DNA from: Prorocentrum cordatum
Lineage: Eukaryota; Sar; Dinophyceae; Prorocentrales; Prorocentraceae
Assembly: GCA_963575745.1 (NCBI GenBank)
Contig: CAUYUJ010007202.1
Location: 457,127 to 521,126 of the forward strand
Direction of reading: 5' to 3'
Length of the DNA stretch: 64,000 nt
Both the position numbers and the translations under genes were made by a program. The notes under the pieces were generated by a model. That model was not told the origin of the DNA and ran no database searches. It saw only the letters and a program-made list of their open reading frames with translations. Below, in pieces: positions 21,901 through 32,422 of the stretch. Each line of letters opens with the position of its first letter. Positions within the stretch are counted from its first letter, which is position 1.

Positions 21901-22323
21901 GGCGCCCGCGATGTGACTCAGGCGCAACCGACTCTCTCCCCTCTCTCCGTGCCGACGGGCGCGGCGGGAAGTAGGTAATCGGGATCGCGATATCAAAGCA
22001 GCCAAACCTCAGTCTATGAAGGGCCAGTCTGCCTATCGTTTGCTATGGCACCGCTGGCGTGTCGACCAATTCTTGGTCCTGAACTTCGTCTTTCTCACCA
22101 TCAACACAATTCCACAAGACTTGTTGGAGTGTCGGCTTGGCACATATCCCGAATGGATTGCAAAGTGAAACTTACACGGCGATCTTTTCGTCACCTGATA
22201 TTGTGAGGCTCTGTCGCCCATAATTGTAAGGAAAATCAAATCCACGTGCGTAAACTCGTCACTGAGATCATGTAGCCTCGGCGCGTCCGCGCTCATACAA
22301 TTCCCGTGCAAGAAAGTGAGCAC
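18960..22323 (-). pseudogene. LINE ORF2: endonuclease plus reverse transcriptase, frameshifted
   Basis: The order on the minus strand is as follows. The N-terminal half of an endonuclease/exonuclease/phosphatase fold (22323-22033) starts MLTFLHGNCMSADAP. Its second half follows in a new frame with LLWGFDLNDSLGW (about 21830) and then RDHVPLLLRLNYTF (about 21510), matching the DxN and terminal DH blocks. A basic linker (21400-20800) comes next. The reverse transcriptase has DVSNAF (motif A, 20142-20125), VGAFMGDAPAAILVA (motif B region, about 19985) and YADD (motif C, 19710-19699). A thumb-like C-terminal helix region (about 19490-19200) follows in another frame. In family terms this would nick target DNA and prime cDNA synthesis. 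At least four frame changes show that the copy is dead. No RNase H is seen, unlike the element at 31-39 kb. Confidence 0.85.
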
Positions 22324-22562
22324 ATCGTCACATCACAAGCATCACGATAAAAAATTCCGGCGAGCTGGCCGTGGGGGCCTGGCCGAAGCGAGGGTACGTA
22401 AGCGGGTGTGCTGGGTCTCCTGCCCCAGGTGCGCGATCGCCTGGGCACGGGGGGGCTCGGAGGAGGAGGGGTGTAGGAGGCAGCAGGAGGCAGCCAGAGC
22501 TGGAGGACGAGCAGGGAGGAGCGGTGGGCAGCGGCAGGGGGGCGGAGACGGCTGGGGCAGCA

Positions 22563-22658
22563 GCCGCGCTGCTCTTTGTCCGCTTGAATGTTGTGCTGGA
22601 TCCACTTGGAGAGCGTGCTGGACCCGTGGCCGTAGCCCCCCGCCAGCGGCACGTAGTC
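22563..22658 (-). CDS. Single exon of an unrecognised gene, paralog of 59469-59564
   Basis: The minus strand shows AG then GAC, opening DYVPLAGGYGHGSSTLSKWI followed by QHNIQAD and a short charged end. A GC dinucleotide follows, as in a GC-AG intron. The same exon at 59.5 kb encodes DYVPLAGGYGHGSSTISAWI, also after AG. Protein identity is high while third codon positions differ, so the exon appears to be under selection. The 3' edge is approximate. I do not recognise the family. Flanking exons were not found: the upstream side is GC-rich intron-like DNA, and downstream lies the LINE. Confidence 0.6.
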
Positions 22659-22659
22659 C

Positions 22660-23160
22660 TGGTGCGGACATGGGGGGCCCACAGCACGGGGCGCTGCCAG
22701 AGGTGGGGCCTGGCCTGGCCTGGAAAGCGGCTGCACGCGAGAGCGACCCTCTGCGAGGGCGACCTTCGACGCGCGGCCTGCTGATCGTCGCGCGCGATGC
22801 GACAGTAACGGCCTGCGCGCTCGGGATTGGCCCCCGCGCCCCCCCCCAAGGTCACCCGGGCGAAGGGTCACTCCTACATGTAGCCGACTGGTGGCCTCCG
22901 GAGCACCCCACACAAGGCCCAGAGGGACCTGGGGGCTCGAGCACAGCGCGGAAAGCCAGGGGCGAGGACCACCCCTGGCAGGCTCCGGGCGCAGACCGTG
23001 GGGAGGTACAGTGCTCGGGGAGGGAGCGCTAGCGGGTTTTTGGGGAGCTTCCAGGATGCTGGACGCCACTCCCCCCGCCCCCCTCCACCACCCTCTCCCC
23101 TGCACTCCCCCCCCGCACACCCCGCCACCTCCGACAAGATTGCCTCCCTGGCAAGGAGTT
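22660..23160. other. Intron-like or intergenic GC-rich DNA
   Basis: Lies upstream (minus strand) of the short exon. No further exon is recognised. Confidence 0.4.
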
Positions 23161-23167
23161 GGCAATC

Positions 23168-23250
<83 letters not shown>

Positions 23251-23558
23251 GCGGCGGCGGCCGCGGCGGCGGCGACAGCGGCGGCGGTGGCGGCCGCGGC
23301 GGCCGCGGACGGCCGTCCATGGTGCCCGCCATCGGCGGGAAGCCCCACGACGCCGGGAACTCCATCTTCGCCCCAGGCCTGACTGCAGCGACGACGAGGA
23401 CGACGAACGACGGACGACGAACAGCAGCGGAGGACGGACGAACGACGGAGGCGGCGACGAGCAGCGACGACTGACAACGACGACCGTCCATGGCGAACAA
23501 CGGACCCGGCAACAGCAGCGGACGACGGAAAACAACGACGAACGACGGGACGGCGGCG

Positions 23559-23602
<44 letters not shown>

Positions 23603-23638
23603 ACGACGCTGGCCGGAAGCGGACGACAAAGACGACGA

Positions 23639-23678
<40 letters not shown>

Positions 23679-23690
23679 AGCAACGGCAAA
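23168..23690 (+). repeat. GAC/GGC trinucleotide tracts
   Basis: GAC repeats at 23168-23237 run into GGC units to about 23310. A second GAC block lies at about 23564-23600 and a GACGGC hexamer block at 23632-23673. Frames through them (poly-Asp, Arg, Thr, Ser) are artefacts. Confidence 0.95.
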
Positions 23691-25440
23691 TTGCGGCGTG
23701 CCTCGCGGCGGGCTGCGCCGGGAGCGGCACGTGCAGCGAGGGGGGCCTGTCAGGCGGGCGTGCTCGTCGTCTTACGCCGTGCGCAGTCTCCGACGACGAC
23801 AACCGAACGACGACGGTCGACGACGGCGGCGTCGCAGTCGGCGTCGCCCGTCGTACGTCGTGCGTCGTCGCGTCGTGCGTCGTGCGTCGTGCGTCGTACG
23901 GCGACGTCGTCCTCACCAGTGCCGTCGTCCACGACGTCGCCCCCTCTCCTCCACCTCCTCATTCTCATCCTCATCCTCGTTCTCTTTCATCCTCCCACCC
24001 CCGCATCGTCGTGCGTCGTCGCCGACGAGAGCGTCGACCACGACGTCGTCCTTCTACTTCTCCACATCATTATCCTCCCTCCTGCTCCTCCTCCATCCTC
24101 CTCCCACGTGAGGTGGAGGGGGAGGCGGAGAAGGAAGACTTCAACCAAGGCCTCCGACGACGTGATTTGGTCGACATGGTACTCGTGGCTTTCTTCAGTT
24201 TCGGCAGCTAGGGGCCCGCTCCTGTCGAAAAGCAACCCAGGACAAAAAAACAACCATGGGGAAGCTCCAGAGGGCGGACACTCGCAAGGATCGGGTCGTC
24301 GGAGGTCTGGGAGGGACGCCTCCGTAATAAATGGGCCCGTCCTAAGAGAACCCCGCCGTGACACCCCCTTCGGCGACATTAGCTTCCGCCTTGACAGCCT
24401 GGTTCCACATGCTACTTTCCGCCGACTTCCCCGCGGTCATGCATGAGCGCACGCAACAGGCTGAGCAGCACCGATGTCGCGAGAGCACGGGCGAAACAAG
24501 CTGAACAGCGCCGTTTCCGAACAGGTGAACGGCTGATTGCTGGACTCTGACTTTCGCGTCTTGTATCATAACTCTGCGCGGGATGCACAAGTCAGAACCG
24601 CACATGCAGGCGACGCCGTCGAACACCTCCGCGACGCACCTGCCCGTCTCATCAGAAGATCCTGGGGTTGGTTCGTCTCCGCTCGCGAAACTGTCGGCTG
24701 CACAATACGGGCGGGTCGTTTCTTGGTGGCCCACGACGCTGTCCAGATCCCCTGGCGCTGGGACGTACTCAGAATTGTGTATCTGTCTTTGTGGACCACC
24801 TGCGTGTCTCCTTGAAAGCGGCGGCAATTCCAAGCGCATTGCTACGAATCCGCGACTGCACTGGGCAGCGTCGCAAAAAAAATAAAAACCTTCACGCGGC
24901 TTGCAGAATCAGCAACGCAAGGAAGCAAATCCGCACCCAAGTCTCAAGCCACGTCTTTCAAAGGGTGGCCAGAAGCATCAAAATCGGCGCAAAGCTGCGC
25001 ACTTCAGCAACCTGCACACGGTCAGTCGCGATGGCTCCGCTGTGGGAAACCATAGCTCGGCATACAGCTGCTTCTCAAAAAGCGGTCTGGCCTCCCACAG
25101 TTTACACCAACTCCGAATTGCATCGCAACGTGGCCGTCTCAATTATAATAGCAACGCCCTGTCGCCATCACTGCTCGCAGCATTCGCGGGAGCTGAATTG
25201 CCGGCGCTGCCGCCGGCAAGTTGCGAATCGTATCGTGGGTTTTCCGGGCGCAAGCGTCTTGCGACGCTGCTCACAGCGCGTTCGGCATTTTCGCCACTTC
25301 CGCGATGCTACGCCAGCATGGCCATAGTGCCTTGGGCACGTTGGCGCTGAAAAGATACGAAACGTGATCCGACTATACAAACAGACACATACACACACAA
25401 ACAAATAGCCTGGCGAAGGACCCAACCATATGCAGCCGCG
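23691..25440. other. Long spacer without a recognised gene
   Basis: CGTCGTGCGTCGT-rich DNA (23800-24030), then mixed unique DNA of lower GC from 24200. Several medium open frames exist, but none resembles a known protein or begins with good context. Confidence 0.4.
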
Positions 25441-25469
25441 AAAACAGCAACTGTGAATATCGTCTTCGG

Positions 25470-26600
25470 TGGAACCCCCTTATGGGGCCGCGAACGCTGA
25501 AACGCTGTACTGGGTGGGGGAAACGCATGCGAACACCAACACTGAAGCCTTCGGTGGAGCTCCCAATTTGGCCACGAAACGCGGGAAACGCATGCGAACA
25601 CCGCTACTGGGGCCTTCAGTGGAGCTCCGTATGGAGCCACGAAGCGCTGCACTGGATGGGGGAAACACACGCTGACACCGCCACTGGGGCCTTCGGTCGA
25701 ACTCTCTATGGGGCCCTGAAGCGCCGTGGTGGGAAGGGAAACGCACGCGGGCACCGCAACTGGGGCCTTCGGTGGAGCTCCCTATGGGGCCACGAAGCGC
25801 TGCACTGGGTTAGGGGAAACGCATGCGGACACTGCCGTTGGGGCCTTCGGAGGCGCTCCCTATGGGGCCACGAAGCTCTATAGTTCGGGGAGACGTAAGA
25901 CTCGGGTACGGGGGACTCGGGTTGGCCTGACGGGGCCATCATAAAAATGGCGAGACCCATTATGAAATTTGACGCGAGCTCACGCCGCAAACATCCCACG
26001 AAAACCGGACCGTCAAAATCCAAGACGCGGTCGTCAAAAAACGCCGACAAACCCGAGTTCTGGCTTACTCGAGTCTTACGTTTCCCCGGATAGTGGGCGG
26101 GGGGAACGCATGCGGACACCGCCACTGGGGCCCTCGGTGGAACTCCCTGTGTGGCCACGAAACCCTGCACTGGGTGGGGGTAGCGCATGCGGACACCGCC
26201 ACTGGGGCCTTCGGTGGTGCTCCCTATGGGGCCACGAAACGCCGCGTGGAGTTCCCTGTGGAGTCACGAAACGCTGCACTGGGTGGGGGGGGGGAGGCAC
26301 ACGCGGACACCGCTACTGGGGCCTTCGGTGGAGCTCCCTATGGGACCACGAAAAGCCGTAATGGACGGGGGAAACACATGCGGACACCGCCATTGGGACC
26401 TTCGGCGGAGCTCCCTATGGGACAACGAAGCGTTGCATTGGGCGGGGGAAATGCATGCGAACACAGTCACTGGGGCCTTCGGCGGAGGTCCCTATGAGGC
26501 CGCGAAGCGTGCGGGGGGTACCGAAACGGGAACGGCGGTGCCATGCAAACTCTCCCACTGGGGCCTTAGGCGAAGGTCCCTATACGGACAGGAAACGTGT
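25470..26600 (+). repeat. Satellite Sat-C, ~80-bp units, interrupted
   Basis: Units contain CTGGGGCCTTCGGTGGAGCT, CCCTATGGGGCCACGAA and GGGGGAAACGCATGCGGACA. About twelve units are present. The array is split by a foldback element at 25886-26088. Related units lie at 28.2-28.5 kb and, on the other strand, at 49.66-49.86 kb. Confidence 0.92.
25886..26088. mobile_element. Foldback element inserted in Sat-C, with target duplication
   Basis: The left end CGGGGAGACGTAAGACTCGG and the right end, the complement of CGGGGAAACGTAAGACTCGA, are inverted copies. A second inner pair is ACTCGGGTTGG / AACCCGAGTT. ATAGT flanks both sides (25880-25884, 26090-26094). About 203 bp, non-coding, AT-richer than the host array. 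Confidence 0.85.
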
Positions 26601-26639
26601 GAGGGGTGCGCCGAAATGGGGCGGACGAGAGGCGTAATA

Positions 26640-27080
26640 TATAGGCACACGCGTAAAACACATAAAAGTCGAGCCAGAGGAGAGGGGCAATCTATAGGTA
26701 CATGCGTAAAACGCATGGGATTCAAGCCCGAGGGAAGGAGCAAGATATTGGAACATATGTAAATACACGCAGGATCCGAAGCAAAATATAAGAACTCGAG
26801 CCCCAGGGCACAGGCAATCGATAGGGACATACGTAAAGCACATAGGATTCGAGCCACAGGGGAGAAGCAACATAGATGGTCATACTTGAAACGCGTAGGA
26901 TTCGAGCCACACAGGAGGGGCAAGCTTCAGGCACATACTTTAAAACACATGGGATTCGAACCCCAGAAGGGGCGAGCCATAGGAACATATGTGGAACAAA
27001 CAAATTCGAGCCGGAAGAGAGGGGCAATCTAGGGGAACAGACGTAAACATACACACACAGGCTTCGAGCCCCAGGAAAAG
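26640..27080. repeat. ~52-58-bp tandem repeat with a B-box-like motif
   Basis: About eight units, each with GGATTCGAGCCCCAGG or a variant followed by GAGGGGCAA and ACATACGTAAA. One unit (about 26951) reads GGGATTCGAACCCCAG, whose complement contains GGTTCGAATCC, the RNA polymerase III B-box consensus. Confidence 0.8.
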
Positions 27081-28059
27081 GGCATTGCAGCTGAAATCGA
27101 ACCAAATACACTATAGTGAACAACCGGTGAAACGCCTTCCCTGGGCCTCCCCCGCTGCGAAGACTCTTGTGGAAGAAAGTCTTCGAGCACTGCTAGAACT
27201 CCCTGGCAAAACGCCAATAGGGAAAGAGGCCCCCCAGAGGCCCCCCAGAGGCACACGAAAACGTGAACTTTCCACTGACCTCAATCCTCAAACATCGATC
27301 CTCGAGAACGTTACTGGGGAGACCGGCTCAGAGGGGGGGGGGCGCCATCAAGCTGGAAGCCGCGACGGATCGACGATAGGCCCCGGGTAGCAAATCCCCG
27401 CGTTCTTCGGCGAGGCGGGCTGTCGGGCCCATTGCAGGCGATCAATGTTATCCTTCCCCTCGAGTTGCCCCGTCAGAACCTCGATCCTCGAACCCCGAAG
27501 CTCGAGCCCACGCCCCCCCGGCGGCGCCGCGGCGAAGCGCTCGGGGAGCCTAAGACTTCAGGATTCTGGGTTGGCCTCGCGCGCACCCTGAAAGAGCGCG
27601 AGGTCCAGGCGGAGAGAAACGTGACAGCCACCGATAATTACGACGGCGACGACGAGCGGCGACGGCGAAAACGAGGAAAACGTTCGCATAATTTGACTAC
27701 GGCGGCGTCCGTCTGGATGAACCCGCCGGTGTAGCAGGAGCTACGGTCCCTATGGGGCCACATGTGGTCGTTGTGGTCGTACCTCTGCTGCCGAGGACGG
27801 CAGATGAACGATCGTAGCGACGGACGACGACAGCTAAGCGCTGGGGGGGGCCGCCTCGGGAGGGCGGGGCGGAACTCGTCGGCGTCCTCCCCGTAGACCT
27901 CCTTGGCCTGCAGTGGAGGCCGCGATGGAGGGCGAAGCCAGGACCGGCCGAGGGGGAGGAGGGAAAGGAGGGGGGGAGTTGGCGAGGGGGAGGCAGAAGA
28001 GGGGGACCCTGACATCCTCGCGTCGCGAACACATCACAACTTGAGGTTTTTGTTCCCTT
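27081..28059. other. Spacer, no gene recognised
   Basis: Includes a segment (27365-27440) shared with 14030-14115 and CTCGATCCTCGA motifs. Open frames on both strands have no known domain. Confidence 0.4.
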
Positions 28060-28145
28060 TCGGCTTCCCGGGGCGCTCACCAGCCCTCGGGACCGTCTAA
28101 AACGGCCTGGACTGGAAAACCAGTCCAGGGAAAGGGGTCAAGACC
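28060..28145 (+). repeat. DR-1 fragment
   Basis: GGGACCGTCTAAAA and GGAAAACCAGTCCAGGGAAA match the DR-1 core at 15770-15825. Confidence 0.65.
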
Positions 28146-28214
28146 ACCTGATGAGTCACAGTATGAAATAATCCCGGCGAAAGGCCCAACCATTTGCAGT
28201 TGCGAGTACCGTCG

Positions 28215-28495
28215 TTGTGGGCATCGCCCTCGGTGGAGCTCCTGATTGGGCCTCGAAGCGTGTGAAGGGTGCGCCGAATTGGGGCAGGGCGGCCACACGG
28301 GGGCCCCCCATGTGGCCATGTGAGGGGCGTGCCGAAATGGATAGGGGCCGCCATGCGGGCGCTGTCAGTGGCTCGCTCGGTGGAGCTCCCATGGATGGGA
28401 CCATGAAACGTTCGAGGATACGCAGCAACGGGCGAGGGCGGCCGCATGTGGCACACCCTTTGGGGCCTTCGGTGGAGCTCCCTCTGGGGCCATGA
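28215..28495 (+). repeat. Sat-C related units, ~3 copies
   Basis: CGGTGGAGCTCC occurs three times with diverged spacers (near 28230, 28378 and 28470). Confidence 0.75.
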
Positions 28496-28499
28496 TCCC

Positions 28500-29060
28500 C
28501 CCGTCCGTCCGTCCGTCCGTCCGTCGGTGGCCCTAGCGGTGTCCCGCGGTGTCCCGTGGTCTTCCATGGTGTCCCGTGCTGTCCGCCGCTGCTAGGGCGA
28601 AGTCAAGACAAATGTTTCTCCCCCGTCCGTCCGTCCGTCCGTCCGTCCGTCCGGCGGTGGCCCTAGCGCTGTCCCGCGGTGTCCCGTGGTGTCCCGTGGT
28701 GTCCAGTGGAGTGAGATCGATCGTGAGACTGATAGTGAGATCGATACTGAGATCGATGTGGTGCCCGAAGTGTCCCGTGGTGTCCTATGGTGTTCCGTCG
28801 AGTGAGATCGATAATGAGATCGATTGTGAGATCGACAAATTTCCCGTGGTGCCCCGTGGTGTCCCGTGGTGTCCCGTTGAGTGAGATCGATAATGAGATC
28901 GATGTGGTGCCCCGAGGTGTCCCGTGGTGTCCCGTGGTGTCCCAAAAAGTGGCATCGATAGTGAGATCAACAAGTGTCCCATGGTGTTCCGTTGAGTGAG
29001 ATCGATAAACATGTGGATAGTGAAATCGATAATGAGATCGATGTGGTGTCCCTCATCTCC
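28500..29060 (+). repeat. GTCC, GTGTCCCGTG and GAGATCGAT minisatellites
   Basis: Two GTCCGTCC runs (28501-28525, 28622-28650) are each followed by GTGTCCCGTGGT units. These alternate with GTGAGATCGATAATGAGATC blocks to about 29045. Confidence 0.9.
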
Positions 29061-29063
29061 CCG

Positions 29064-29312
29064 CCTCCTCCTCCTCCTCCTCCTCCTCCTCCTCCCCTCC
29101 TCCTCCTGCCCTCCCCTCCCTCCTCCCTCCTCCCTCCTCCCTCCTCCTCCTCCTCTCCTTCCTCCTTCCTCCTTCCTCATCCTCCCTCCCTCCTCCCTCC
29201 CTCTCCTTCCTCCCTCCTCCCTCTCCCCTCCTCTCCTCCTCCTCCTCCTCCTCTTCCTCCTCCTCCTCCTCCTCCTCCTCCTCCTCCTCCTCCTCCTCCT
29301 CCGCCTTCTCCT
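29064..29312 (+). repeat. Interrupted TCC tract
   Basis: TCC units with CCTCCCTCC and TTCC interruptions. Confidence 0.97.
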
Positions 29313-29356
29313 CCTATCCCCCGCGCCGCAGGTCGCGCCCCCCCTGCCTCGCGGCC

Positions 29357-30630
29357 GTGCGCCCCCGCGCGGGCGCCATTGGCGGGGGTGGCCGAGGCCT
29401 GCGTTTTCCTCGGCGCGATTCGCAGGGGCGCAGCCGAGGAGAGCCGATACCATACGAGCACATGCAGAAGGAATGGCGCGACTGGCACGACGAGGTGCCC
29501 TGGCGTCAGCACTCGCCATCGAGCTGGAGGAGGAGGTCAGTGAACCGCAACCAGGGCCTAGACGAGAACATCCTGGACATGGTGGAGGCCGCCACGAGCG
29601 CCGCGGTCTCGGCGGCAGTGAAGGCAGCAGTGGAGGCGGCCTCGGACAAGGCGGTGGTGGCTCGACCGCGGCCGTCGCAGGCGCCAAGCGTGTGCCCCTC
29701 GCAGGCGCCCAGCTTGGCCATCAAGGACATCGAGAGGGACGAGGCGCCACTGCAGCCGCCGCCAGGGCAATTCACCATCCCCGCGAGGCTTCGAGCGAAG
29801 AGCAGGAGCCGTTGCGTGGAGGGTGCCGAGAACAAGCAGGTCCACCAGCATCGGGCGAGGGCAACAAGGAGCAGCGGAACACCATAAGGCTGGGTGGGGT
29901 CGAACCCGATCTTCCCCGAGCGGCTCCAGGTCGGAGTGGAGGTGCAGGAGTACACGAAGGGGAAGAAGGAGAACAAGAAGAAGAAAGGCAAGTCTTCGAG
30001 AAGGCGTCGGAGGAGCCGAACCAGGTCGGAGGAGCCGATGGAGGTCAACTGAAGCTGCCTGAGGACGGCGTGCGGGCGGAGGCACTGCTCGAGGTACCGT
30101 CCTTCCCCAAGCTGAGCTACCTGGGCGGCCACGCCACTGTTTGGCACGACTTGGTGAGCGAGGACGGCGGCGGTGAGGATGAGGCGCAGGTCTAGAACCA
30201 GTCCGAGGAGGAGGTGATCTACAAGGAGAAGTTCGCGGCTGAACACTCGTGAAACCAGGTGCTGGAGGCCAACACGGTGGTGACCTTCAAGTGGGAGCAG
30301 GTGAAGGCCAGTCGCAGGCTCGACAGCGATGTGGTCATCGGCGTCATCAAGAACAAGGGCGTGAAGGAGGAGAAGGGTGAGCAGCAGTTGCAGGAGCAGG
30401 AGTTGTGCAAAGTTCCCATTGGTAATGTTGGAGAAGTCTTCGAGAGCTCTAGACAACGGGCCTCCGCGTCTGGAGCTTCCGGTGGTAGTGTTGGAGACTT
30501 CCTGAAGCAGCTGGGGCACGAGGAGGTGAGCAAGCTCATCCTCGAGGCGGGCGCAGGCGTCACCGTGGAGGAGTTCATCCACTGGGCGTCGGCGTCCTTC
30601 ACAGCAGGGAGTTTGGCCAGCATGGGCTGA
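29357..30630 (+). pseudogene. Decayed ORF of unknown function
   Basis: The plus strand holds protein-like sequence in two frames. The first (to 29887) includes HMQKEWRDWHDEVPW and an Ala/Glu helix (about 29577-29650). The second (about 29870-30630) includes HATVWHDLV, EANTVVTFKWEQVKA and FLKQLGHEEVSKLILEAG. In the second frame the only stops before the natural end are TAG at 30193 and TGA at 30249. Each could be one change from TGG, and each is followed by an AAC-CAG context. The reading stops at 30628. It looks like a retroelement-derived or host gene that has recently lost function. I do not recognise the family. Confidence 0.5.
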
Positions 30631-30888
30631 ACAACAAGGTGGCGAGTCCTGAAGTTTCGGCTTCAGTGAGTCGCAAGGCCTGAGGGCCTCAGGGGGAGTT
30701 GCAGCTTCAAGAGTTCTCGTCGGGCCTGCCCCTCGGTTTTGCCTCGGGCCCTGGGTCCGCCTGCCGTCCCGTCGGCACTCAAGGGGCTGCAACTCTCCTT
30801 GAGGTCGGGTCGGCGCGTGCGCCGTGCGTCGGCCAGGCCCGCGGATAGACCCGCGGTCGCACAGTGGCTACCCTCGCTACCCTCGCTA

Positions 30889-31012
30889 CCCTCCTCCTCC
30901 TCCTCCTCCTCCTCCTCCTCCTCCTCCTCCTCCTCCTCCTCCTCCTCCTCCTCATCCTCCTCTCCTCCTCCTCCTCCTCCTCCTCCTCCTCCTCCTCCTC
31001 CTCCTCCTTCTT
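30889..31012 (+). repeat. TCC tract abutting a leader relict
   Basis: About 120 bp of TCC repeat ending in TTCTTCTG just before the spliced leader relict. Confidence 0.96.
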
Positions 31013-31028
31013 CTGTAGCCATTTTGGC
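31013..31028 (+). other. Relict dinoflagellate spliced leader, partial
   Basis: CTGTAGCCATTTTGGC matches the leader core with one change (CCG to CTG). The last bases, normally TCAAG, are replaced by AGGGG. It lies about 120 bp upstream of LINE ORF1 on the same strand, the same arrangement as at 11.1 kb. Confidence 0.8.
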
Positions 31029-31139
31029 AGGGGAGCGCACGGATACCGCTACTCCGCGGCCAGAGCTAGGACTGTTCAGTCCGACACCCTCTTGCACCAG
31101 CTGGTCCGCCCCAGTTCGGTGCCTGCCTCCCGCTGCCCG

Positions 31140-32422
31140 CGGGTGCGCTCAGCCGCTGCGATGTCCAGCGGCGATGGCTGGCGTGATGGAGGCAATTCTC
31201 GTTCCCGTCAGCAGTACCAGGACAGGTACCGCTGGAACTTCAAGAACAACCGCTGCTGTTTTCAGCGCGCGGGCCCACTCGCGTCCAACCCAGCGGCTGA
31301 TCGCCGTCCACGGGGGCAGTGGGCATTTGGGCCGCCAGCCATCGCGGGCTCGCCGTTCTAAGAGAAGCCTGCTGCTGGATCGCCATTCGTCGACCCCGCG
31401 CCCGCGGAAGCGGCGAATGCTGACGCGGCTGGCGCTGGCAAGGGCAAAAGCCGTGGCAGGAAGGCTCCCCCACTGCCGCGCGGGCAGGCCAAGGCCAAGG
31501 CCAGCGCCGCGGCAGCGGGGATCGACAGGCGTCCGTGGGTCTAGCACCAGGGCTGGCACCCACGGGGAGGTGCTACGGAGGCCCCCGCGCCCGCGGACCC
31601 GCTTGCTACGCTTCGGCCCAAGCTCGGAGACAAGAGCGCGGAGGAGCTGGCGCGGGCGCCGGCCCTCCTTGAGGAGGCCGAGGCGCCGCCTCCCGCGGCC
31701 CCTCGGCAGCCCCTCCTGGAGGAGGACGTCTCGACCAAGGGCTGCGCCTGCCGTCGGGCCAAAGCGCGGCTCGAGCGCTGCGCCCAGAAGGTGCTGGAGG
31801 GCGAGGCCCGGCTTCAAGAAGCTCGCGAGGCCGACGACCAAGGAGTTCAGGCGGCCTTGGAGACCAAGCGTTCCTGGGAGGAGGCGCGCGCGAAGCAGCT
31901 GCCGCCCACAGCGCCGTCGTCATCCTCTCCTGCGGGCACTTCGTCGCTCAACCCGCCCACGCTCCTCAGCAACGAGAGCGAGATTGAGGGGCTCACTGCC
32001 ATCGACGGCCCAATGTTCTGCACGGACGGTCTCGTGCTCGACCCTGCTGAGCTGCGCGGGTGGGGGCGCGACAAGACCAACCTTCGGCGGGCACCAAAAC
32101 GGATATCGCCAAGGTGCTCGGCTCCACCGCCGAGAACATGACCGCCCTGCGCGAGGAAGCCAAGCAGACCTCCTCGCGGATGCAGGCCAAGCGCAGACGC
32201 GCTGCTGCGGCTGCTGGCGACGCTGAGGTTAGTACCAGCGCTGCTGCTCAGCCTAATGGCGACGCCGCTGCTGAGCCCCCTGGCAGCAATGGCGGCCCTG
32301 CAGCTGCTGGCCCACAGGGACCTGAGGACCTTCGAGCTGCAGCCAGGCGCATGGCCAAGGAAACGTTCGACTCAGCGCGTGCCCCTGCAGGGCGGGGGGT
32401 TTTATCGGCACCCGCTGCTTAG
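31140..32422 (+). pseudogene. LINE ORF1-like protein: degenerate zinc cluster and coiled coil
   Basis: The 5' part (31149-31361) reads RWNFKNNRCCFQRAGP, a decayed version of a short zinc cluster. A basic Ala/Gly/Lys stretch in another frame (about 31380-31540) follows. A charged helical region comes next (about 31600-31890, including KARLERCAQKVLEGEARLQE), suited to a coiled coil. Then comes an acidic/Ser segment and a final Ala-rich tail (about 32060-32422). Order and strand match the downstream ORF2, so this is read as ORF1 of one element starting at the leader relict. Frames change at least three times, so no intact protein is made. Confidence 0.65.

Noticed and set aside
23168-23690. Arg/Asp-rich nuclear protein
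   Set aside because: GAC and GGC trinucleotide tracts generate it in every frame.
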